Notes: generated by a model not told the origin, from the letters alone. DNA of 38,776 bases from Thermoproteota archaeon (GCA_029258925.1 JAPDJV010000017.1:1-38776), one strand, 5' to 3'. Shown: positions 8,549 to 16,302, counted from the first letter of the stretch. Numbers and translations: made by a program.

Positions 8549-8591
8549 CACTGTTCTTCTCCTTTTTCTAGATACTACTCCCTATTTCTGG

Positions 8592-8603
8592 AGATATATT
8601 AAA
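8592..8603 (-). promoter_or_regulatory. TATA box of the LruC-type gene
   Basis: The minus strand reads TTTTTTAATATATCTCC here, an AT-rich TATA element about 45 bases before the start codon. An AAAAAGGAG ribosome binding site follows at about 8567-8559. Confidence 0.45.
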
Positions 8604-8879
8604 AAATTTCTACAATAATATTACTAATTTTATAATCAATTTTTATCCTATTTTAAAATGAAAATGGCTGGAAAAAAAGTGATGAAGCGATTCATTAGCA
8701 TCCATTTCCGCCAAAGCGGAGATCAAAGGCTTGAAGATGAACGCAATTGTACATTTTTCTAAGCTGGATGAAAGCTGCTGAGAAAAAATGCTTTAAATAT
8801 TATTTAAGCCGAGATATTTCTGGAATTCATTAACTATCTTAGTTTAGGTAAAAAGAAAGTTCGTCACTTTTGATTAAAT

Positions 8880-9047
8880 ATGCGAAGCAAAAGTTTCACT
8901 GTTCTCATTGGGATTATTGGAATGATTTTATTGGCTTATTCGAGTTTACCTAATTGTTCCCAAACTAAAACCACCGAATCCCATTCTACATCTTCTCGTC
9001 TCTCTAGAGGTCTTACGCTGAATTCGAAGTATTGTGAAATAGGTTAA
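8880..9047 (+). CDS. Possible small secreted peptide (55 aa)
   Basis: ATG at 8880 opens a 55-residue frame. A short basic start (MRSKS) is followed by a hydrophobic stretch (FTVLIGIIGMILLAY), a cysteine, and a Ser/Thr-rich tail. This looks like a small exported or membrane-anchored peptide. A TATA-like TTTAAATATT lies near 8792, but no clear ribosome binding site precedes the ATG. It sits on the opposite strand to the secreted LruC-type protein and to tRNA-Arg. It may be real or a chance frame; I recognise no family. Confidence 0.25.
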   Translation: MRSKSFTVLIGIIGMILLAYSSLPNCSQTKTTESHSTSSRLSRGLTLNSKYCEIG

Positions 9048-9095
9048 TGAAGTAAAAGTCTGTTCCCTAGGAGGAGGTAGAAATCGTAGTTAACG

Positions 9096-9173
9096 TGGCG
9101 GGCCCGCGGGGATTCGAACCCCGGACCTCCGGCTCCGCAGGCCGGCGCCCTATCCAGGCTAGGCCACGGGCCC
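9096..9173 (-). tRNA. tRNA-Arg (anticodon GCG)
   Basis: The reverse complement gives a 78-base tRNA with acceptor arms GGGCCCG (9173-9167) and CGGGCCC (9106-9100), discriminator G, and an encoded CCA (9098-9096). The T arm holds GGTTCGAATCC. The anticodon stem CCGGC/GCCGG encloses CTGCGGA, so the anticodon is GCG. No intron is present. Confidence 0.95.
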
Positions 9174-9203
9174 CAGATCCTGCCTACATTTAAGCATATT
9201 AGG

Positions 9204-9214
9204 TAATATATTAT
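9204..9214 (-). promoter_or_regulatory. TATA box of tRNA-Arg
   Basis: TAATATATTAC on the minus strand is centred about 36 bases upstream of the mature tRNA-Arg 5' end, compatible with an archaeal TATA box and a short 5' leader. Confidence 0.4.
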
Positions 9215-9260
9215 TTTAAGGATTCTCAAGTCTTTAGTGTTAATGGAAAAACTTAATTTC

Positions 9261-9268
9261 TATAAAAG
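9261..9268 (+). promoter_or_regulatory. TATA box of the aminotransferase gene
   Basis: TATAAAAG lies about 45 bases before the TTG start at 9311, leaving room for a leader with the purine-rich GAGGAGTGGGG ribosome binding site. Confidence 0.45.
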
Positions 9269-9310
9269 GTTGTATATTGAAAAACCCAGTGGCCGAGGAG
9301 TGGGGAAGCA

Positions 9311-10510
9311 TTGACGCCAAGCATTGCTAGGAAGTCTTCAAAGTTCAGGGAGTCACAAATTAGAAGACTTTTCGCCGAAGTCGAGAAGATGAGGGCTAGA
9401 GGAGAAGACGTGTACTTCCTGTCTGCGGGGCAGCCGGGCATTCCCCCGGATGAGGAGTTAGTGGAGTATATGATGAAAATTGTGTTAAGTGGGCGGGGAA
9501 AAGTATTCAGGTATTCTCCGTCAAGGGGGCTGCCAACGCTTTTAGAGGCCATATCAAGAGACTTGAAGAAGTATGGTAAAATAGATGTTCCATCAAGTAA
9601 CATACTTGTCACCACGGGAGCCTCGGAAGCAATATATGTGGCTATTCTAGCCTTAGTCAAGGAGAGAAGGGAAGCTGTAATATTTGACCCCACATACGTC
9701 ATATATCGTGACACATTGGAGTTCGTTGGAGCCAAAATAAAAAGAATACCGGAACACATAGAAAACGAGTTTCAGCCATCTGAAGAAGCTATTAGAGAAG
9801 CTCTTTCGAATAAAACCAGCGTTGTAATCATAACTACTCCAGACAATCCCACAGGGAGGATACTGGATGAAAGCAGAGCTAAACTCATCGTGGATTTAGC
9901 TAGAGAATACGATTTTTGGATAATAGCTGACGAGGCATACAAGCACATGGTCTACGAGGGCGAACATTTATGGCTATCTAAACTCGACCCGGATAGAGTT
10001 ATATCGATTAACAGTTTTTCTAAAGACGCGGCGATCCCAGGTCTTAGACTCGGCTACGTCTACGGACCCAAGAGGGTTATAAGAAGGTTAGAGAAGATAA
10101 GACAGCACATAACGCTCTGTCCTCCAACACTACCCCAATACATTGCAGAATACTACCTTGAATCGGGCATAAAAGAACGCTATCTTAAAAAGGTTCTTCC
10201 AATATACAGGAGAAGGCGGGACATACTTTTCGATAACTTAGTAAGCGGGGGCTTAATAAGAGCATTTAAGCCTCCGGCTGGAATGTTCATATTCGCGGAT
10301 GTAAGGAGCGCCACTGAAGCGTTGAGCAGCGACGACAGATTTTTTGCAGAAAGACTACTGCACGAAATGAAGGTCTCAGTTGTTCCAGGCTCAAGTTTCG
10401 GCGAAGTAGGCAGAGGGTTCATAAGGCTATCATTTGTTTCCGAAAACGAGGAAAGACTTAAGATAGCTGCTGATAAAATTAAGGAGTTCATTAATAAGAT
10501 AAGTGGTTAA
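9311..10510 (+). CDS. Class I/II aminotransferase (aspartate aminotransferase-like)
   Basis: A 399-residue fold type I PLP enzyme. K238 in INSFSKDAAIPGLRLGY is the expected Schiff-base lysine. N179 in DNPTG and D207 in ADEAY are the other cofactor contacts, and the C-terminal GRGFIRLSF carries the arginine expected to bind the substrate carboxylate. The length is normal for the aspartate/aromatic aminotransferase group, but the amino acid substrate cannot be read from sequence alone. The start is TTG at 9311, preceded by GAGGAGTGGGG. It has its own TATA box and ends about 115 bases before polB, which has a separate promoter. Confidence 0.88.
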   Translation: MTPSIARKSSKFRESQIRRLFAEVEKMRARGEDVYFLSAGQPGIPPDEELVEYMMKIVLSGRGKVFRYSPSRGLPTLLEAISRDLKKYGKIDVPSSNILVTTGASEAIYVAILALVKERREAVIFDPTYVIYRDTLEFVGAKIKRIPEHIENEFQPSEEAIREALSNKTSVVIITTPDNPTGRILDESRAKLIVDLAREYDFWIIADEAYKHMVYEGEHLWLSKLDPDRVISINSFSKDAAIPGLRLGYVYGPKRVIRRLEKIRQHITLCPPTLPQYIAEYYLESGIKERYLKKVLPIYRRRRDILFDNLVSGGLIRAFKPPAGMFIFADVRSATEALSSDDRFFAERLLHEMKVSVVPGSSFGEVGRGFIRLSFVSENEERLKIAADKIKEFINKISG

Positions 10511-10602
10511 ATGAAAACTTGAGGAAGCGAGAATCGCTTAAGGCTAAAACACTTTTTATCTGCGAGAAACATAAATCTTAACTAGCTAGTACCACAGAGG
10601 CC

Positions 10603-10610
10603 TTAAATAT
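10603..10610 (+). promoter_or_regulatory. TATA box of polB
   Basis: TTAAATAT lies about 20-30 bases before the possible GTG (10626) and TTG (10635) starts. This spacing would place transcription initiation at or beside the start codon, so the mRNA may be nearly leaderless. Confidence 0.4.
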
Positions 10611-10625
10611 CTTGGCCACAAATCG

Positions 10626-13250
10626 GTGGGATTATTGAGACAAGTAAAACTTGATACATTCTTTAAGGGAGATAGCGGTAAGGCCGAGGAACACAAGAAA
10701 ATCAGTGAAGCTAGGGAAAGCCCTAGTCATGTATTTAAAAGCGTGGAGGAGGAATGCCCCGACAACACCAGCCCATGCTACTTGCTATCAGTCACATATA
10801 ATGGTAAGAAGAAGAAAGCCCTACTAAAATTGTATGATCCTAAAAATCACAAGATATACTTGTGGTACGACAAATATGGGCACAAACCATATTTCCTAAC
10901 AGATATTCCTCCAGACAAGATAAAACAGATCGAAAAACTAGTGTCTCATCCATCATTTGAGAGAGTAGAGCACATAGTAAAATACGATATAATCAGAGAC
11001 GAGAAGAGAGTGATGTCTAAAATAGTAATGAAAGATCCTCAAGCAGTTGCCACAGCAAGAAACTATGTGCCCAAAGCTTGGGAGGCAAAGATAAAGTACC
11101 ACGACAATTACATTTATGATCTGGGACTGATCCCAGGAATGCTCTATAAAATAGAAAGAGGCTTGCTTAAGCCTGTTCCCACAGAGATAAGTGCAGAGGC
11201 TAGAGAACTCATCCGAAAATCTTTCAAGAACGATGACGAGAGAGAGCTTGCCGAAAAGTGGATACCCTTATTTGAAACCCCTCCCCCCAAGTATAGGAGA
11301 GTGGCTCTTGACATAGAGGTATACACGCCTGTAAGGAATAGAATACCGGATCCCGAGAAGGCGAGAGAGCCCATAATAAGTATAGCTTTTGCTGGCTCCG
11401 ATGGATTCAAGAAGGTTCTCATATTACTGACAGAAGATTTGATGGCAAGAGAACTGGGATACTCCACTATCGAGGAGGAAAATGTTATACTTGAAATTTT
11501 CGACAGCGAAAAAGAGTTGTTAAGAGAGTGCTTCAGAATAATAAGCGATTATCCAGTGATAGTAACGTTCAACGGAGACAACTTCGACCTTAAATACCTC
11601 TATAATAGAGCTAAGAGGCTGGGGTTCAGGGAGAGCGATATCCCGCTAAACAGGGCAGCAGGCTGGATGAGAGTTAATAGAGGGATTCACATAGACTTGT
11701 ACAAATTCTTCGAGAATAAGGCCATACAGGTCTACGCGTTTGCTGGTAAATATAAGGAGTTCACGTTAGATGCCATAGCATCCGCATTCCTAAAATACCA
11801 TAAAATAAGGCTCACAGCCCTAGTCTCGGAGCTCAGCATAGGCGAGTTAGCGGCGTATAACTTCAGGGACTCCAAGATAACTCTAGCACTAACAATGTTC
11901 GATAACGATTTAGTAATGAGGTTGATCACGCTAATTATGAGAATATCTAGAATGGGTATGGAAGATGTTGTTAGGAGAAGAGTGTCAGCGTGGATAAAGA
12001 ATCTGTTTTACTGGGAACATAGGAGAAGAGGCTACTTGATCCCACTGGCTGAAGAAATAATAGAGCTTAAAGGAGATACTGTTACCGAGGCCGTTATAAA
12101 GGGGAAGAAGTATGCCGGAGCAATAGTCTTAGAGCCGAAGCCCGGTATCTACTTTAACGTTGTAGTGCTAGACTTTGCAAGCCTGTATCCCAGCATTATC
12201 AAGACGTGGAACCTAAGCTACGAAACAGTTAACTGCAGCCATGAGGAATGTATGTCGAATAAAATACCTGAAACAAACCATTGGGTGTGCACGAAGAGAA
12301 AAGGCCTAACATCTCTAATTACTGGGATGCTGAGAGACTTAAGAGTCCTCATATATAAGAGAAAGGCTAAAGACAAAAAACTCCCTGAAGAAGAGAGAGC
12401 ATGGTACGATGTTGTTCAAAGAGCTATCAAGGTCTACATCAACGCATCATATGGAGTCTTCGGATCGACTTCTTTCCCACTATATTGTCCACCAGCAGCT
12501 GAAAGCGTTACTGCCATAGGGAGACATACAATTAAAACGGCCATCAAGAAAGCCACCGAGCTGGGATTAAACGTAATATATGGAGACACGGACTCCCTCT
12601 TCATAGAGAAGCCTGAAAGCGAGAAAATAGAGCTACTTGAAAAATGGGTTCGAGAGGAGTTCGGCCTAGACTTAGAAGTAGACAAGGAATACGTGTATGT
12701 GGCTTTTTCAAGTAGGAAGAAGAACTATCTGGGACTTCTGATAGATGGGAGAGTCGACGTAAAGGGGCTTGTTGGGAAAAAGAGGAATACGCCGGAATTC
12801 CTCAAGAACGCCTTCAACGAGGTCCTTGAAGAGTTGAAGAATGTGCATGATATCAGGGAATTCAATAGGATGAAGGAGAATATAAAGAAGATAATTCAAG
12901 AAGTCTATACAAAACTAAAGAATAGAGAATATACTCTAGAAGAGCTCGCATTTAGAGTAGGATTAACCAAGGAGTTAGCGGAGTACACTAAGAATACACC
13001 TCAACACGTTAAAGCTGCTCTCCTCTTAAGAAGAGAGGGGATTAAAATAGGTAAGGGTGATATTATAAGCTACGTAAAAGTTAAGGGTAGTACTGCTGTA
13101 AAACCTGTACAACTAGCAAAACTTAATGAAATAGACTTTGAAAAATACGTTAGCCACATTAAAACAACATTCGAACAGATTCTAGACGCTCTAGACATAG
13201 ATTTCGATGAGATCCTCGGCTCAATTAGACTTGAGGCATTCTTCTCTTAA
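10626..13250 (+). CDS. polB: Family B replicative DNA polymerase (PolB1 type)
   Basis: An 874-residue DNA polymerase with proofreading. 3'-5' exonuclease motifs: D229-I-E231, NGDNFD (316-321) and YNFRD (411-415). Polymerase motifs: motif A with D516 (DFASLYPS), motif B (KVYINASYG, 602-610), and motif C YGDTDS (652-657). The N-terminal region around GHKPYFL and YIYDLGLIPGM resembles Sulfolobus PolB1 (Dpo1). C537, C542 and C555 lie in the region after motif A. QVKLDTFF (6-13) fits the PCNA-binding PIP pattern QxxLxxFF, and IRLEAFFS at the end is PIP-like. GTG 10626 gives the full frame; TTG 10635, preceded by GGTGGG, is an alternative. No intein is present. Confidence 0.95.
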   Translation: MGLLRQVKLDTFFKGDSGKAEEHKKISEARESPSHVFKSVEEECPDNTSPCYLLSVTYNGKKKKALLKLYDPKNHKIYLWYDKYGHKPYFLTDIPPDKIKQIEKLVSHPSFERVEHIVKYDIIRDEKRVMSKIVMKDPQAVATARNYVPKAWEAKIKYHDNYIYDLGLIPGMLYKIERGLLKPVPTEISAEARELIRKSFKNDDERELAEKWIPLFETPPPKYRRVALDIEVYTPVRNRIPDPEKAREPIISIAFAGSDGFKKVLILLTEDLMARELGYSTIEEENVILEIFDSEKELLRECFRIISDYPVIVTFNGDNFDLKYLYNRAKRLGFRESDIPLNRAAGWMRVNRGIHIDLYKFFENKAIQVYAFAGKYKEFTLDAIASAFLKYHKIRLTALVSELSIGELAAYNFRDSKITLALTMFDNDLVMRLITLIMRISRMGMEDVVRRRVSAWIKNLFYWEHRRRGYLIPLAEEIIELKGDTVTEAVIKGKKYAGAIVLEPKPGIYFNVVVLDFASLYPSIIKTWNLSYETVNCSHEECMSNKIPETNHWVCTKRKGLTSLITGMLRDLRVLIYKRKAKDKKLPEEERAWYDVVQRAIKVYINASYGVFGSTSFPLYCPPAAESVTAIGRHTIKTAIKKATELGLNVIYGDTDSLFIEKPESEKIELLEKWVREEFGLDLEVDKEYVYVAFSSRKKNYLGLLIDGRVDVKGLVGKKRNTPEFLKNAFNEVLEELKNVHDIREFNRMKENIKKIIQEVYTKLKNREYTLEELAFRVGLTKELAEYTKNTPQHVKAALLLRREGIKIGKGDIISYVKVKGSTAVKPVQLAKLNEIDFEKYVSHIKTTFEQILDALDIDFDEILGSIRLEAFFS

Positions 13251-13469
13251 TATAATAATTATCCTAGAGCGATCATCCCGCATGAGCACCCGTACTTTTG
13301 TGGGAGACACGTAGAATCCTTAGCAACTCCCGCTCTCCGCTTCATCTAGGTTGAGAAGGCTCTCATAAACGTTGCAAGCATGATGACAGAATCCAAAGCA
13401 TTATCTTCTAGGACGCACTCTAACGACACAAGCCATGCAACATAAATCGTATTATGTGATTAGATCCGT

Positions 13470-13931
13470 TCACTCCTCCAAATGCTCTAGGTCTTCTTCG
13501 GTAAGCTCTATTCTAAATTCCCTCCGCATACCTTTAGTAATTTGCTCAGCCCACGACTTTATCTCTTCAACGTATTCTTCATCAACATAATACGTAATTA
13601 TTCTAACTTTCTTATCCAAGTAGTCGTCTTCAATCCACTCATTATCATAGGATATTATGTAGACCGGTATATTTACGAGAGCATAGCCTTCACGTGACCT
13701 CCTTATATTAAATTTAGAGTACTTCTCGAACTGTTCTTTAGTTAATGGAAGGCTCAGGGAGATCTCGTAGTTCTCCTTTATAATAACGAAATCAGAAAAT
13801 GACGGCTCCCATAAATCTATGAGCTTTTTAGCTTCATCTTTCACAACATTCCATAAATTATCTGCTTTCACGACTCTAGTGTCCTTAATGCTTCCATGCT
13901 CAGAGTCTAATATTAGTATCTCAGTGTCCAT
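13470..13931 (-). CDS. Uncharacterised protein (153-155 aa)
   Basis: An acidic soluble protein with mixed helix and strand and no membrane segment. Several short hydrophobic strands (IPVYIIS, VRIITYYV) alternate with Glu/Lys-rich helices, and it ends TEEDLEHLEE. I recognise no family or catalytic motif. The frame opens with TTG at 13937, but the ATG at 13931 is the more ordinary start. It is the last of four small unknown minus-strand genes (14.7 to 13.5 kb), about 90 bases after the thioredoxin-like gene, so a separate promoter is possible. Confidence 0.7.
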   Translation of the reverse strand: MDTEILILDSEHGSIKDTRVVKADNLWNVVKDEAKKLIDLWEPSFSDFVIIKENYEISLSLPLTKEQFEKYSKFNIRRSREGYALVNIPVYIISYDNEWIEDDYLDKKVRIITYYVDEEYVEEIKSWAEQITKGMRREFRIELTEEDLEHLEE

Positions 13932-14025
13932 TGCCAAATTTCATCTACCCCTAAGTTTCTCCACACTACTATACCTATTTTTATTTAATCCAAAGTATTA
14001 TTCTTAAAGCGTAGAAACAGCAATA

Positions 14026-14337
14026 TTAAATCTCCAGGCCCGCTACTATTAGTTCTCTCATCTTATTCTCATCCGGTTTCAACTTCTCATCAAACGGTAT
14101 TTCCCATAGAACAGGCTTAACTTCTCCATTATCGTATTCTATGAAAACTTGGGGAATACCAGCAAATCCGAAATCGTCTTTCACACCGTGATCTGTTAAG
14201 AAAACGTAGTCTTCGTCTTTAAATTCGAATTCCAAACCTCTCTCTTCAGCTAATTTCTCGCATATCTTTAATAGCTTATTATGTACTGGATGGTATTTAG
14301 CTGATACTAGTATTATCTTCTTGGGTTTCACCATCAT
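14026..14337 (-). CDS. Small protein, possibly thioredoxin-fold without CXXC
   Basis: 103 residues, soluble. The opening strand KKIILVSAKYHPVHNK is followed by a helix (LLKICEKLAEERG), an acidic strand, and GIPQVFIEYDNGEVK. The latter resembles the cis-proline turn and hairpin of thioredoxin/glutaredoxin folds. The position where CXXC would be expected reads YHPV, so redox activity of the usual type is unlikely. The fold assignment is inference from pattern only. It begins with tandem ATG codons at 14337/14334. Neighbours are all uncharacterised. Confidence 0.65.
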   Translation of the reverse strand: MMVKPKKIILVSAKYHPVHNKLLKICEKLAEERGLEFEFKDEDYVFLTDHGVKDDFGFAGIPQVFIEYDNGEVKPVLWEIPFDEKLKPDENKMRELIVAGLEI

Positions 14338-14427
14338 CCCACCCTCTATAGCTACAAGTTACAAGTTCAGAGGCTTGTGGAGGCTTTAATATTTTTCCTC
14401 AGATGTCTTTGAGCAAATACTACAAGA

Positions 14428-14583
14428 TTACTCTGTTTCCTCCGTGATTATCTTAAGTTTTCTGCCATCCCACCTGTATCTACCTTCTTTTAGAGAATTG
14501 ACTATTTTGAGGGCTACCGAGTCTTTCGGATGTCTTCTCAAGTGTCTCATCATTTTCCTTAGATAACGGATTTTCCTCGACAT
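14428..14583 (-). CDS. Small basic protein (51 aa)
   Basis: ATG at 14583 opens a 51-residue frame that begins MSRKIRYLRKMMRHLRRHPK and ends in GRKLKIITEETE. The very basic first half suggests nucleic-acid or ribosome binding (inference). The codon pattern looks genuine. It lies six bases downstream of, and in the same frame as, the 36-residue ORF, separated by TGA TGT AAA. It is followed by a 90-base gap before the thioredoxin-like gene. I recognise no family. Confidence 0.55.
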   Translation of the reverse strand: MSRKIRYLRKMMRHLRRHPKDSVALKIVNSLKEGRYRWDGRKLKIITEETE

Positions 14584-14589
14584 TTTACA

Positions 14590-14700
14590 TCACACTATAT
14601 TTCCTTCTATTTTGAAGTTGCTGTTTACATAATCTTTGGGGGCTCTGACGCGCAGATTCTTCATTAATGTTCTGGTCCCGGATTCCGCTTCATCGCCCAT
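14590..14700 (-). CDS. Small ORF (36 aa) in frame with the 51-aa ORF
   Basis: ATG at 14700 opens a 36-residue frame that includes TLMKNLRVRAPKDYVNSNFK and stops at a TGA (14592-14590). Reading past this TGA gives Cys-Lys and then the start of the 51-residue ORF in the same frame, so both may be one gene interrupted by a stop, or two coupled genes. A TATA-like TTTAAAGAATA lies about 30 bases upstream. No family is recognised. Confidence 0.35.
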   Translation of the reverse strand: MGDEAESGTRTLMKNLRVRAPKDYVNSNFKIEGNIV

Positions 14701-14789
14701 AGAACTATTTTAAGTAAAGTATTCTTTAAACATTTTCATTATAAAATTTTAGAACTTTAAAGAAGCTGATTTAGGATTTTGGAAAAATG

Positions 14790-14803
14790 TTCTTAAATAT
14801 ATT
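14790..14803 (+). promoter_or_regulatory. TATA box of the endonuclease IV-like gene
   Basis: TTCTTAAATATATT lies about 45 bases before the chosen ATG at 14845. A 6-bp hairpin (GTCTAG, six-base loop, CTAGAC; 14817-14834) follows and ends directly at the GGTGGA ribosome binding site (14835-14840). Confidence 0.4.
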
Positions 14804-14844
14804 CCATGATAATTTAGTCTAGCTAATACTAGACGGTGGAGTTC

Positions 14845-15729
14845 ATGGCCTTCAGGTTCGGGCCTGCTGGTAGACCAACCACGTATAAGGGATCCACCGT
14901 CGACGTCCCCAGTTTTCTGAGGAAAATAGGTTTGAATGCGTTTGAGTACCAAGCTGTTAGGGGAGTTAAAATAAGGGATGAAGATGCTGTTAGGTTGGGG
15001 GAAAACGCTATAGCCAACGACGTCCTCCTATCACTGCATGCCCCGTATTTCATAAACTTTTCATCTGACAAGAGTTCTGTAGTGGAGAAAAGCATTGAAC
15101 GCTTGACTAAATCGTTAAAAGCAGCTTATGCTATGGAAGCATACGTCGTTGTATTTCATCCAGGATACTACGGGAATCTGAGTCCTGTGGAGGCGGCGAA
15201 GAAAGTTATTGCAAATTTAAATAAAGTTGTGGACGTGGTCGACAGAAATATTCTTAAAAGAGTTTTCATAGGGCCTGAAACCACTGGAAGAAAAAAGCAG
15301 GTTGGATCACTTGAGGAAATAATCATGATATGTAGAGGCGTAGATCACAGCAGGCCTGTGGTTGACTGGGCACATCTTTACGCTAGGAGTGAGGGAACGT
15401 TCATAGTAAGTGAAAGCGATGTCATAGATGTCATCGAGAAAATAGAGAGGGAGCTTGGAAAGGATCCATTAAAGCCCCTACACTGCCACTACTCTAAAAT
15501 AGCCTATGGGAAGGGAGGAGAGAGAGAACACAAGACCCTTGATGCAAGCGGTTACGGCCCAGACTTCACCATGATCTGTAGAACGCTTTTAAACATTGGT
15601 GTGGAAGCAGTATTCATATCGGAGAGCCCGATACTCGAAAAGGATGCGTTGAAGATGAAGAAGATCTACGAGGAAGAGGTATCTAGGATTGCTGAGCAGG
15701 TTGAGAGAAAAGGTAAAGCACTTGATTAG
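14845..15729 (+). CDS. Endonuclease IV-like TIM-barrel metalloprotein
   Basis: About 294 residues of the AP endonuclease family 2 fold (Nfo), which cuts DNA at abasic sites using three metal ions. Candidate metal ligands appear in order: His in LSLHAPYF, His in VVFHPGYYG, Glu in IGPETTG, Asp and His in VVDWAHLY, His in KPLHCHYSK, Glu and His in GEREHKTL (where E. coli Nfo has Asp and His), and Glu in ISESPI. A GTG at 14836 gives a slightly longer frame, but GGTGGA before the ATG at 14845 favours the latter. The last 41 bases overlap the next gene in another frame, implying co-translation. It could be a sugar isomerase-like relative, but the ligand order favours Nfo. Confidence 0.75.
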   Translation: MAFRFGPAGRPTTYKGSTVDVPSFLRKIGLNAFEYQAVRGVKIRDEDAVRLGENAIANDVLLSLHAPYFINFSSDKSSVVEKSIERLTKSLKAAYAMEAYVVVFHPGYYGNLSPVEAAKKVIANLNKVVDVVDRNILKRVFIGPETTGRKKQVGSLEEIIMICRGVDHSRPVVDWAHLYARSEGTFIVSESDVIDVIEKIERELGKDPLKPLHCHYSKIAYGKGGEREHKTLDASGYGPDFTMICRTLLNIGVEAVFISESPILEKDALKMKKIYEEEVSRIAEQVERKGKALD

Positions 15730-16264
15730 TCCGATAGTAGATTATCTTATTAAAATCGGAGTAACAGCTAATATGGCTTCAGTAATGGGGCTCATATTTT
15801 CGATAGCATACTTATTCTCATCTTGGAGTAAAATAATACCACTGACATTACTATTCCTGGTTTTATCAGGGCTATTTGATGCATTAGATGGAGAAATCGC
15901 TAGAAAAACAGGGCGGGCCAGTCGAAGAGGGACACTTATAGACTCTACATTAGATAGGGTTGAAGATGGATTGTACATGGTTGGACTACTCGCACTAGGC
16001 TTGAACAGTTACCTAGTATTCTTGACTATGATTTCATCGTTCATGGTGAGCTATCTGAGAGCTAAGGCTGACTCATTTAACATTAACCTTGAAGGTGTGG
16101 GGATAGCTGAAAGAGGAGATAGAATAATTATAATTGCACTAGCAATAATAATCTACTACTTATACGGTACTTTTTGCTCAGAGATAATTATACTCATATT
16201 GATGGTTGCATCCATGGAAACTTGTATAGAGAGAAGCATACACATATTGAGACAACTAGAGTAA
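15689..16264 (+). CDS. CDP-alcohol phosphatidyltransferase
   Basis: A 191-residue membrane enzyme that transfers a phosphatidyl (here probably archaetidyl) group from a CDP-lipid to an alcohol. The family signature is perfect: D64, D67, G68, A71, R72, G81, D85 and D89 in the DX2DGX2ARX8GX3DX3D pattern. About five to six hydrophobic segments surround it. In archaea such enzymes make archaetidylinositol phosphate or archaetidylglycerol; the acceptor alcohol cannot be read here. The TTG at 15689 overlaps the endonuclease IV-like gene by 41 bases; a TTG at 15701 is an alternative. Confidence 0.85.
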   Translation: MLSRLREKVKHLISPIVDYLIKIGVTANMASVMGLIFSIAYLFSSWSKIIPLTLLFLVLSGLFDALDGEIARKTGRASRRGTLIDSTLDRVEDGLYMVGLLALGLNSYLVFLTMISSFMVSYLRAKADSFNINLEGVGIAERGDRIIIIALAIIIYYLYGTFCSEIIILILMVASMETCIERSIHILRQLE

Positions 16265-16302
16265 GCGTTTTTCCTAATAACAGTAGTGCTTATGGAAGTA
16301 CT

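Larger units (their letters stand above)
8552..9095. other. AT-rich intergenic region before tRNA-Arg
   Basis: About 540 bases hold the promoter of the LruC-type gene and one possible 55-codon ORF (8880-9047). I see no tRNA, no repeat array and no recognisable domain in the rest. A GTGATGA sequence near 8680 resembles a C box of a C/D sRNA, but no properly spaced D box follows. Confidence 0.4.

Noticed and set aside
8679-8775. Possible C/D box sRNA starting with GTGATGA
   Set aside because: No CUGA D or D' box at the needed spacing; the GGATGAA and CTGA near 8767 are only a few bases apart.
9044-9229. 61-codon minus-strand frame
   Set aside because: It runs through tRNA-Arg; GFESPRAR is the translated T arm of a tRNA, a common artefact.
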